From positions 248,001-312,000 of the forward strand of contig NZ_JAXMIH010000006.1 in assembly GCF_034366625.1 (NCBI RefSeq): DNA of 64,000 nucleotides, given 5' to 3'. This stretch comes from Prosthecobacter sp. (GTDB lineage Bacteria; Verrucomicrobiota; Verrucomicrobiia; Verrucomicrobiales; Verrucomicrobiaceae). Under the pieces are notes generated by a model. The model worked only from the letters and a program-made list of their open reading frames with translations. It searched no databases and was not told where the DNA came from. Shown here one piece after another: positions 16,612-23,951 of the stretch (the first letter of the stretch is position 1; each line of letters starts with the position of its first letter). The translations under genes and the position numbers were made by a program.

Positions 16612-18077
16612 AACACCAACTCCTCATTCTCCTTCTCTTTTCGTGTGTTTCGTGGGCCGCTGACACACGCCCGAACATCCTCTGGTTCGTCGTGGATGAC
16701 ATGTCGGCGAACTTTTCCTGCTATGGGGAGAAAACGATCCAGACGCCGCATGTGGACCGCCTGGCGCGCGAGGGCACGAAGTTCGCGAATGCCTTTGTCA
16801 CCGCGCCGGTGTGCTCGCCGTGCCGCTCAGCGCTGATCACGGGCATGTATCAGACCAGCATCGGCGCGCATCATCATCGCAGTGGGCGCGGCGTGGAGAA
16901 AATCACGCTGCCGGCGGGCGTGGTACCGGTGCCGCAGTTGTTGCAGCAGGCGGGCTATTACACCTGCATCGGCAGCGGTCTGCCCGGCGTGAAGGGGAAG
17001 AAGGGCAAAGGCGGCGGCGGTCTTGGCAAGACCGATTACAACTTTGAATATGACGCCAGCATGTATGCCAGCGCCGACTGGGCAGGACGCAAGGACGGCC
17101 AGCCGTTTTTCATGCAGGTGCAGCTCAGCGGCGGCAAGCAGCGCGGCGGCACGGATAAAAAAGCGCAGGAGCTCTCCCAGCGTGCCGCGAATGAGTTCGG
17201 CGCGGCGGTTCAGCCGGAGGCGGTGACACTGCCGCCTTACTACCCGCGTGATCCGGTGCTGCTGCGCGATTGGGCGGCGTATCTCGATGCGGTGCGCTTC
17301 ACCGACCAGCATGTCGGTGCCGTCCTCGCACGGCTGGAGGCGGAGGGCATCCTCGACAGCACGCTCATCATTTTCATCACCGACCACGGCATCAGTCATG
17401 CGCGCGGCAAACAGTTCCTCTACAACGAGGGCACGCACATTCCTTTCGTCGTGCGCGGCCCAGGCATCGCCAAAGGAGCCGTACGTGACGATCTCGTCAT
17501 GCAGATCGACCTCGGCGCGATCTCACTGGCCGCCGCTGGTCTGCCGCTTCCTCAGGCCATGCAGGGCCGCGATGTGTTCTCCAAGGACTACACGAAACGC
17601 GATGCCATCTTCGCCGCACGGGATCGCTGCGATGAAACCATCGAGCGCATCCGCAGCGTGCGCACCGACCGCTTCCTCTACATCCGTAATTTTCATCCCC
17701 AGCGCCCGCATCTGCAGCCCAACGCCTACAAGGACGGCAAAAGCATCGTGCAGACCCTGCGTGCATTGCATGCGAGCGGCGAACTCGATCCGCTGGGCGA
17801 GAAGCTGCTCTTCAGCCCCACCCGCTCCGCCGAGGAACTCTACGAATGGACCACCGACCGCTGGCAGCTCACCGATCTCGCCACCGATCCCGCCCACTCG
17901 GCCACCCTGGCGTCTTTGCGCACGCGCCTCGATCAATGGATGGTCGAAACCAAAGATCACGGCCCTGAAACCGCCTCAAGATACGACAGCGACATGGCCG
18001 AGTACCTCGGTCGAGGCAATCCGGCCGTGGAGAAGAACATCGCCCAAATGAAACAGTGGGCGGCGGAAGGAAAGTGA
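16608..18077 (+). CDS. Secreted sulfatase (arylsulfatase/heparan N-sulfatase-like)
   Basis: 489 residues from ATG 16608 (MKHQLLILLLFSCVSWAAD signal peptide); the frame is open further upstream but that part overlaps the first sulfatase. Signature C-S-P-C-R in TAPVCSPCRSALITGMYQTS is a type I formylglycine site. PNILWFVVDDMSANFSCYG gives the metal Asp pair and FITDHGISHARGKQFLYNEG the late metal site, with the G-T-H-I-P-F-V-V motif typical of the sulfamidase-like S1_8 group. A Lys/Gly loop (KGKKGKGGGGLGK) is an unusual insertion around residue 130. The substrate is probably a sulfated polysaccharide. Confidence 0.9.
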   Translation: MKHQLLILLLFSCVSWAADTRPNILWFVVDDMSANFSCYGEKTIQTPHVDRLAREGTKFANAFVTAPVCSPCRSALITGMYQTSIGAHHHRSGRGVEKITLPAGVVPVPQLLQQAGYYTCIGSGLPGVKGKKGKGGGGLGKTDYNFEYDASMYASADWAGRKDGQPFFMQVQLSGGKQRGGTDKKAQELSQRAANEFGAAVQPEAVTLPPYYPRDPVLLRDWAAYLDAVRFTDQHVGAVLARLEAEGILDSTLIIFITDHGISHARGKQFLYNEGTHIPFVVRGPGIAKGAVRDDLVMQIDLGAISLAAAGLPLPQAMQGRDVFSKDYTKRDAIFAARDRCDETIERIRSVRTDRFLYIRNFHPQRPHLQPNAYKDGKSIVQTLRALHASGELDPLGEKLLFSPTRSAEELYEWTTDRWQLTDLATDPAHSATLASLRTRLDQWMVETKDHGPETASRYDSDMAEYLGRGNPAVEKNIAQMKQWAAEGK

Positions 18078-18096
18078 ACATCCCCAGCCACCCAAT

Positions 18097-18156
18097 TTGA
18101 AACTCATCTCGCTCCGCCTCTTTTCGTGCCTTGCGAGTACTTCACTGCCGCAGTGA
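18097..18156 (+). pseudogene. Possible decayed signal-peptide remnant
   Basis: A TTG-started 19-codon frame reads KLISLRLFSCLASTSLPQ. It shares the 11-mer CTCTTTTCGTG (18118-18128) and several following bases with the signal-peptide coding parts of the two sulfatases upstream. It may be the stub of a third, deleted secreted gene. It overlaps the 3' end of the minus-strand acyltransferase by 15 nt. Confidence 0.3.
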
Positions 18157-18741
18157 CAGCACCATCTCACGCGCCCGCACGAGGAAATCGGGTTTCGTTT
18201 CACCTTGTTCGAGTTTGATGGGGGTGCCAAACGTGACGCTGCCGAGCACGGGTACGGGCAGTATTTCGCCTTTGGGAAGGATGCGGTTGAGGTTTTCCAT
18301 CCAGACGGGGACGAGTTGCACGTCGGGCCGTTTTTTGGCGAGGTGGAAGAGCCCCGGCTTGAAGGGCTGCGGCTCGGGACTGGTCTGGCGGCCGCCTTCG
18401 GGGAAAAGGATGAGCGAGTGACGTTCGCCAAGGGCGTTGATCATGTCATCAAGCGGATTGCACTCGGGCGTGGGCTTTTTGCGCTCGATGAGCACGGCGT
18501 TGAAGACGTGGCAGGCGAGATACGGGCGCAGGCGGCCGACAGACCAGTAGTCCTTGGCACCGACCATGCGCGTGACGACACGCACCTGTGGTGGCAGCGA
18601 GGCCCAGAGCACGGGACCGTCGAGATTGCTGGTGTGATTGGCAAAATAGACGCGCTGCACCGGCTCCGGCGCGCAGCCCTGCCAGCGGGCGACGGAACCT
18701 GAAAATACTCGAAGCGATCCGGCGATGAGACTGCGAATCAT
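18142..18741 (-). CDS. Lysophospholipid acyltransferase (PlsC-like)
   Basis: 199 residues from ATG 18741 (MIRSLIAGSLRVFSG). A longer frame reaches 18837 but would run into the divergent ATPase gene, so the inner start is preferred. The N-H-T-S-N-L-D motif supplies the catalytic H-x4-D, and F-P-E-G-G-R (normally F-P-E-G-T-R) supplies the phosphate-binding site. VPVWMEN is the third block. It would transfer acyl groups to lysophosphatidate or a related lipid at the inner membrane. Standard PlsC proteins are slightly longer. Confidence 0.82.
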   Translation of the reverse strand: MIRSLIAGSLRVFSGSVARWQGCAPEPVQRVYFANHTSNLDGPVLWASLPPQVRVVTRMVGAKDYWSVGRLRPYLACHVFNAVLIERKKPTPECNPLDDMINALGERHSLILFPEGGRQTSPEPQPFKPGLFHLAKKRPDVQLVPVWMENLNRILPKGEILPVPVLGSVTFGTPIKLEQGETKPDFLVRAREMVLSLRQ

Positions 18742-18803
18742 GTGCAGATCATGCGCGATGAAGATCAAGTTGTCACGCCTCTTGCTGACTCGTAAAGCAT
18801 CGC

Positions 18804-21053
18804 ATGTCGAATTCTTCGCCAACGCCACCTGATTCATCCACCTGGATGGAAGCAGTGGCGGATTTTTTGCTGGAGGAACCGGCGGTGGAGGCGATCCGGC
18901 TGAATCCAGAGTCGAAGCGTGTCGAAATGGCGACGCTGGGCCGGGTGGATGGCGAACTGCTGCAAGCGAAGCTCACCGAGGTGCTGCGCGCGGTGGATGC
19001 GCGGTGGTTGCAGAAGACGGAGGCGGTTCCGGTGCATTCGGCCATGCTGGAGGTGCAGCAAAAAGATGGCGCGCTCGTTTTAGAAAAACCTTCCTGTCCC
19101 ACAGCGCCGAAGTTCTGGAAATGGCGTGATTTCGCCTGGCCGGAGCCGGATGAGATGGAGCAGGAGAGCGATGACGAATGGCGCATGCTGGCCTGGCAGG
19201 CGGCGATTTGCGGCGTGTCGCTGCTGGCGGGTTATTTGGCCGAACGCTTTTCCTCGGGACCGGCGTGGGTGCCGCAGAGCTTGTTCGCGATTGCGCTGGT
19301 CTCCGGCGGCTGGGACGCGGCGAAGGATGCGTGGGAGAATCTGCTCGAACGTCGTCTTGATGTGCATTTCCTGATGCTGGCCGTCGCTTTGGGTGCGGTG
19401 GCGATCGGGGCGTGGGAGGAAGGGGCGCTGCTGCTGTTCCTTTTCTCGACTTCAGGGGCGCTGGAGCATTTTGTGATGTATCGCACCCATCGGGAGATCA
19501 ATGCGCTGACCAAATCGGCGCCCAAGATGGCGCATGTGCTGCTGCCGGATGGCACGACGGAAGATCGCGGCGTGCAGGGCCTGCGCGTGGGCGATGTGAT
19601 CGTGGTGAAACCAGATGAGCTGTTCGCAGTGGATGGCACGGTAATTTCAGGCTCGACGGCGGCGGATGAATCGACGCTGACAGGCGAAGCGGTGCCGATC
19701 ACGAAGGAAACGGGCGCTTCGATCTACGGCGGCACGTTGAACCAGTGGGGCATGGTGCAGGTGCGGGTGGACCGCCCGGCGACGCAGAGTGCGCTGGCGA
19801 AGATCATCACGCTGATCCAAACAGCCCAGCATCTCCGCGCCCCCTCGCAACGCTTCACGGATCGTTTTGGCACGCGCTACACGATTTTGACGCTCAGTAT
19901 CGTGGCGCTGATGTTTTTTGTATGGTGGCTCGGTTTTGGCATCCCGCCGTTTGAGAACACGGTGGTGTCGAAGTCGTCGTTTTATCGGGCGATGACGTTG
20001 CTGGTCGTCATGAGCCCGTGCGCACTGGTGTTGTCGATTCCCTCGGCGATTCTGGCCGCGATTGCGTGGGGGGCGCGGCGTGGCGTGTTGTTCCGCGGTG
20101 GTGCGGCAATTGAAAAACTGGCGGAAGTCGATGTCATCGCGATGGACAAGACTGGGACGCTCACCGAGGGCGAATTGAAGGTCGCGAAAATCGAAAGCTT
20201 CCCTGCTGGCCGCGAAAACGACGTTTTGCGCATCGCGGTGAGTTTGGAGGCGAACTCGAATCATCCCATCGCACGGGCGATCACGCGACACGGGCAGGCG
20301 CAGGGCATCGCGGCGGAAAAACTGGCCGAATTTCAGTCTATCGCCGGTCAGGGCCTGCGTGGACGCACGGCGGGCGGCCTGAGCTACGTGGGACGGCGTG
20401 AACTCGTCAAAGACAGCGCGCTGGGCGAGGTGCTGGCGCAGGTTCCCGATGCGCCGCTGGGTTTCAGCGAGGTGTGGGTGCTGCATGAGCAGATCGTGGG
20501 TCGTGTGCTGCTCAAAGACGAGATTCGGGCCGGCAGCCGCGCTGTTTTGGAACAACTGGCCGCCGAGGGCGTGCGCACGATCATGCTGACGGGTGACCGA
20601 CGGGCGGCGGCCATCGAAGTGGGCGAAAAACTCGGCATCGCCGAGGTCCGTGCCGGTTTGCACCCGGAGGACAAAGTGGCCGTGATCCGCGAACTGACCC
20701 AGGCAGGCCGCAAAGTAGCCATGGTCGGCGATGGCGTGAACGACGCGCCGAGCCTGGCCGCCGCCTACGTCTCCGTGGCGATGGGGGCGCGGGGCAGCGA
20801 CGCGGCGCTGGAGCAGAGCGATGTGGTTTTGATGCAGGACAAGATCGAGAAACTGCTCTCCGCAAGACGCATCAGCCAGCGGGCGCGGCGCATCATTCAA
20901 CAGAACCTGATCATCTCCCTCGGCAGCGTGATCGTGATGGCCGTGGCGTCGCTGTTCGGCATCGTGCCGCTGACACTGGGCGTGCTAACCCATGAAGGCA
21001 GCACGGTGGTGGTGTGTTTGAACAGCCTGCGGCTGCTGTTTGAGAAAGAATGA
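18804..21053 (+). CDS. P-type metal-transporting ATPase, PIB-4 (CoaT-like) class
   Basis: 749 residues. All core P-type motifs are present: TGEAVPI (actuator; TGES variant), S-P-C in VVMSPCALVLSIPSA (membrane metal site), the phosphorylated DKTGTLTEGE, NHPIARA (HP nucleotide-binding motif), MLTGDRR and VGDGVNDAPSLAAA. The S-P-C site together with HEGST near the end (LTHEGSTVVVCLNSLR) defines the PIB-4 subgroup, which exports Co2+, Zn2+, Fe2+ or Cd2+ rather than Cu+. The N-terminal ~95 residues have an HMA-like length but no CxxC, so a metal-binding domain is absent or altered. Inner membrane. Confidence 0.92.
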   Translation: MSNSSPTPPDSSTWMEAVADFLLEEPAVEAIRLNPESKRVEMATLGRVDGELLQAKLTEVLRAVDARWLQKTEAVPVHSAMLEVQQKDGALVLEKPSCPTAPKFWKWRDFAWPEPDEMEQESDDEWRMLAWQAAICGVSLLAGYLAERFSSGPAWVPQSLFAIALVSGGWDAAKDAWENLLERRLDVHFLMLAVALGAVAIGAWEEGALLLFLFSTSGALEHFVMYRTHREINALTKSAPKMAHVLLPDGTTEDRGVQGLRVGDVIVVKPDELFAVDGTVISGSTAADESTLTGEAVPITKETGASIYGGTLNQWGMVQVRVDRPATQSALAKIITLIQTAQHLRAPSQRFTDRFGTRYTILTLSIVALMFFVWWLGFGIPPFENTVVSKSSFYRAMTLLVVMSPCALVLSIPSAILAAIAWGARRGVLFRGGAAIEKLAEVDVIAMDKTGTLTEGELKVAKIESFPAGRENDVLRIAVSLEANSNHPIARAITRHGQAQGIAAEKLAEFQSIAGQGLRGRTAGGLSYVGRRELVKDSALGEVLAQVPDAPLGFSEVWVLHEQIVGRVLLKDEIRAGSRAVLEQLAAEGVRTIMLTGDRRAAAIEVGEKLGIAEVRAGLHPEDKVAVIRELTQAGRKVAMVGDGVNDAPSLAAAYVSVAMGARGSDAALEQSDVVLMQDKIEKLLSARRISQRARRIIQQNLIISLGSVIVMAVASLFGIVPLTLGVLTHEGSTVVVCLNSLRLLFEKE

Positions 21054-21133
21054 GGCGGCGCTCATTTCTCATCGGCAAAACTCCGTGCTGGACGATTCCC
21101 GCCTTTTCTTCATAGAGTGATTAAATTCCCGGC

Positions 21134-21295
21134 ATGCGCATCCTCTCCAAAGTCCTCTGGACCCTCGCTTTCCTCGTCGCCACCTTTCTCTGGATGGTGC
21201 TCTTTGAGCACGGATTCAGCATGAAAGGGCTGACCGAGGGGACGGGTGCGGAGTTGCGTGCGCTTGCCTCTTGGTTTGGCGGCGGGAAAAAATAG
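21134..21295 (+). CDS. Small single-helix membrane protein (53 aa)
   Basis: MRILSKVLWTLAFLVATFLW then MVLFEHGFSMKGLTEG, one transmembrane helix and a polar C-terminal tail ending WFGGGKK. It starts 80 nt after the ATPase stop and ends 45 nt before the TPR gene, so it is probably co-transcribed with the latter. Family not recognised; the clean start, helix and spacing make a real gene likely. Confidence 0.55.
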   Translation: MRILSKVLWTLAFLVATFLWMVLFEHGFSMKGLTEGTGAELRALASWFGGGKK

Positions 21296-21340
21296 CCGTC
21301 GCCCCCACCTCATTCAACCCGTCAAGACCACCCCAGGATT

Positions 21341-22717
21341 ATGATCGTTCAGGAAGCCGAACTCGACCCCAAGTATCAAGCCCTTTGGAAAAAAGCGCTC
21401 ATCTCCGCCGAGCGGAAGAACTGGGAGTATGTCATCGACCAGGTGCTGCCCATCGTGACGGCCAATGTTGGCTTTATCGACGGCCGCAAGCTGCTGCGCA
21501 GTGCGGAAAGTGAAGCCACCGGTGGCAGTGGTGGCAAGAAGTTCAGCTTTGGCCTGGGTGGCTTTAAGCCCAATTCCAAAAAGGAGCCTGCGGAGCAGAT
21601 TGCCGACATGGAAGAGAACATCTTCCGCAAGGATCCCTTCAACCTCAACGCAAACGAGCAACTGTACGACATCGCGATGAAGATGCACTTCCCGCAGCTC
21701 GCGGCCTTTGCGCTGGAAACCATTCGTGCGGGTCATCCCGAGAACACGAAGCACATGCACAAACTGGCGCAGCATTACATGGCGCACGAAGAGCCGGAAA
21801 AGGCCAGCGAGGTGTACCGGCTCATCGTCAAGGTCGATCCGCGTGACATGGACGCCATGAAGGGTGAAAAAGACGCCGCCGCCCGCACCTCCATCCTGCG
21901 CCAGGGCTGGGGCGTCGGGGGTGACTTCCGCAGTGCAATGAAAGATTCCGGCGAGGCCGCGAAACTTGAAATGCTCAACCGCCAGGGCATGACCCAGGAG
22001 CAGATGGAGCAGTTCCTTGCTGAAACCATCGAGCAATACAACGCCGACCAGACGGACATCGCCATCGTCAAGCGCATGTCCGACCTCTACGAGAAGCTCG
22101 GCCATATGGACGACGCGCTGATGTTCTACGATTACGCCCTCACGCTAAATCCAGGCGATGTCGCCCTCCAGCGCAAGGTCGAGATCCTTCGCGACAAGGT
22201 GCTGGACCATAAAATCGAGGAGTACGAACGCGAGATCGAGGCCAATCCTGGTGCCCCGGACATCGACGACAAACGTGCGCAGGTGACTGAAATCCGCCGC
22301 CAGCGCTCCAGCGTCGTCATTGGCGAGGCCAAAAGCCGCGTGGACCGCAATCCGACCGACAAAACGCTGCGTTATGAGCTGGGCCAGGCCTATTTCAACG
22401 CCGGCATGTACACCGAGGCAATTCCCGAACTGCAGCAGGCCAAGTCAAACCCGAACATGCGCATCAAGGCGATCCTCATGCTGGGTCGCTGCTTCGAGCG
22501 CAAGAACATGAACGACCTTGCCAAGACCTCGCTGATGGAGGCTTCCAAGGAGCTGGTCATCATGGACGCCATCAAAAAAGAAGTGCTCTACGAGCTGGCG
22601 CACGTGCTGGAGAAAATGGGCGACAAGACTGCAAGCCTGGAAGCGCTCAAAGAGATCTACAATGCGGATTATGGCTACAAGGATGTGGCGAAACGCGTGG
22701 AGTCCTCCTACTCTTAA
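21341..22717 (+). CDS. Tetratricopeptide-repeat protein
   Basis: 458 residues, no signal peptide. TPR-like helices are spread over the protein: KDPFNLNANEQLYDIAMK, EPEKASEVYRLIVKVDPRD, IVKRMSDLYEKLGHMDDALM, TDKTLRYELGQAYFNAGMYT and PNMRIKAILMLGRCFERKNM. A Gly/Lys-rich linker (GGSGGKKFSFGLGGFKPNSK) lies at ~60-80 and a charged coiled-coil-like segment (LDHKIEEYEREIEANPG) near 290. Conserved in Verrucomicrobiota as a cytoplasmic scaffold of unknown role. Followed by a strong terminator. Confidence 0.82.
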   Translation: MIVQEAELDPKYQALWKKALISAERKNWEYVIDQVLPIVTANVGFIDGRKLLRSAESEATGGSGGKKFSFGLGGFKPNSKKEPAEQIADMEENIFRKDPFNLNANEQLYDIAMKMHFPQLAAFALETIRAGHPENTKHMHKLAQHYMAHEEPEKASEVYRLIVKVDPRDMDAMKGEKDAAARTSILRQGWGVGGDFRSAMKDSGEAAKLEMLNRQGMTQEQMEQFLAETIEQYNADQTDIAIVKRMSDLYEKLGHMDDALMFYDYALTLNPGDVALQRKVEILRDKVLDHKIEEYEREIEANPGAPDIDDKRAQVTEIRRQRSSVVIGEAKSRVDRNPTDKTLRYELGQAYFNAGMYTEAIPELQQAKSNPNMRIKAILMLGRCFERKNMNDLAKTSLMEASKELVIMDAIKKEVLYELAHVLEKMGDKTASLEALKEIYNADYGYKDVAKRVESSYS

Positions 22718-22740
22718 GGCACACCTCCGAAAGGACGCTG

Positions 22741-22780
22741 ATCACCTCATTCCGCTGTGCGGGATGAGGTGATTTCATTT
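22741..22780 (+). terminator. Strong Rho-independent terminator
   Basis: A 15-bp stem (22741-22755 with 22759-22773, one G-T wobble) closed by a TGT loop and followed by TTTCATTT. It ends the TPR transcript, 23 nt after its stop codon. Confidence 0.85.
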
Positions 22781-22831
22781 CAGGGCAAATGGTACTGGAA
22801 AGCATGATCTCGTCCTCCATCATGCGCGCTG

Positions 22832-23680
22832 ATGCCTGCTGAACTCCTTGCTGTTTCCCTGCCCGAACTTTGGGCCTCTTTTGTCCACGCCATGCCCGTC
22901 ATCATGGGCCTGATTTTGATCGAAGGCCTGCTGTCAGTAGACAATGCGCTGGCCATCGCCGCAATGGCATCCCATCTGGATGAGAAACGCCGCAGCAAAG
23001 CGATGAACATCGGCTACATCGGCGCGTATGGTTTCCGGATTGTGGCGCTGCTGTTTGCCTCTTGGATCATCCACAACCACTGGGTGATGCTCATCGGTGC
23101 ACTGTACCTTGTGTGGCTGATGTGCGCGCACTTCGCCGGGCAAAAGGACATCGGAGAAGACGAGGGCGAGGCGGTAAACGTGCACCATCGAACCTTCGCC
23201 GGAACGATCACCATGATCTCGCTCATGGATCTGAGCCTGAGCGTGGACAATGTGGTGGCGGCTATCGCCCTGAGCCCAAAGGAACTGTGGCCGGTCTATG
23301 TGGGTGTGACCATCGGCATCATCGCGCTGCGGCTGGTAGCGGGCGTGGCGATCAAAATGATCGCCAAATATCCGGTGCTGGAGCACACAGCGTTCATCCT
23401 GATCGGCTATGTCGGACTGCTACTGCTTTCAGAACTGCACTTTCATGCCTTTTTTGAAACACTCGGCCCCCTGAAAGTGAAAATAATGAAGTTCGCGGGC
23501 ATCATCCTCATCACGGTGCTGACCATCGCATGGTCGCGGGTGGAAGTGCTGCAGAAGGTGCTCAATCCCATCCTTCGCGTGCTACTGCTGCCGATGAATG
23601 TGGTCGCCGCCTTGATTGGGGCGGTCATCGTCGCCATCACCTGGCCGTTCAGATGGATTTGGATGACGGTGAGGAAATAA
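22832..23680 (+). CDS. TerC-family integral membrane protein
   Basis: 282 residues with seven or eight transmembrane helices. The two family motifs are present: an early G-L-x-S-V-D-N (IEGLLSVDNALAIAAMASHL) and a second D-L-S-L-S-V-D-N (ISLMDLSLSVDNVVAAIALS), whose acidic residues lie in the membrane and are thought to bind metal. TerC/YkoY/Alx proteins export Mn2+ or support metalation and tellurite resistance. An acidic loop (GQKDIGEDEGEAVNVHH) separates the halves. It lies between a terminator and the two-component region, so it is probably monocistronic. Confidence 0.88.
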   Translation: MPAELLAVSLPELWASFVHAMPVIMGLILIEGLLSVDNALAIAAMASHLDEKRRSKAMNIGYIGAYGFRIVALLFASWIIHNHWVMLIGALYLVWLMCAHFAGQKDIGEDEGEAVNVHHRTFAGTITMISLMDLSLSVDNVVAAIALSPKELWPVYVGVTIGIIALRLVAGVAIKMIAKYPVLEHTAFILIGYVGLLLLSELHFHAFFETLGPLKVKIMKFAGIILITVLTIAWSRVEVLQKVLNPILRVLLLPMNVVAALIGAVIVAITWPFRWIWMTVRK

Positions 23681-23688
23681 TCCGCGCC

Positions 23689-23721
23689 TTACATTCTCCT
23701 TACAACCTGCTCACAAGCTGC
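23689..23721 (+). promoter_or_regulatory. Three tandem 11-bp repeats, possible OmpR/PhoB-family binding site
   Basis: TTACATTCTCC, TTACAACCTGC and TCACAAGCTGC follow each other without gaps. The 11-bp period and the T-(T/C)-A-C-A core are what OmpR/PhoB-family regulators recognise. A gene for such a regulator lies 1.9 kb downstream in the next operon. Function is inferred from pattern only. Confidence 0.4.
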
Positions 23722-23739
23722 TGACTCATTCATTCCGGC

Positions 23740-23890
23740 CTGTGACAGGATAGCGGCAGATCAACGTAACGTGACTGAGGTCACTGAACGATAGATCAAA
23801 CATTTCTCCAAATGGTGGTTGTCCTTCTGGCTGTTGGAAACACCCGTGAATCGCCGGGGCGGAACTCAAAAGTCCGCCCCGGCTTCTTTT
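23740..23890 (+). ncRNA. Possible small RNA or leader ending in a terminator
   Basis: Between the 11-bp repeats and the histidine kinase there is no convincing gene (only a 36-codon frame at 23812), but the stretch contains a small hairpin (GTGAC-TGAG-GTCAC, 23771-23784) and ends with a strong intrinsic terminator. Either a short RNA of about 130-150 nt is made, or this is an attenuated leader of the kinase operon. Its 5' end is not defined. Confidence 0.25.
23853..23890 (+). terminator. Rho-independent terminator before the histidine kinase
   Basis: An 11-bp GC-rich stem (GCCGGGGCGGA 23853-23863 with TCCGCCCCGGC 23873-23883), a 9-nt loop ACTCAAAAG, then TTCTTTT. It is 173 nt past the terC stop and 62 nt before the kinase ATG. 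Confidence 0.85.
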
Positions 23891-23951
23891 ATGGATTTTA
23901 TAAATTTTGGATGACCAAATAGATGGCGGGGCTAAATTATGCGCTACGCGC

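Noticed and set aside
23812-23922. 36-codon frame MVVVLLAVGNTRESPG...
   Set aside because: It runs through the terminator hairpin and into the kinase promoter region, with no ribosome site.
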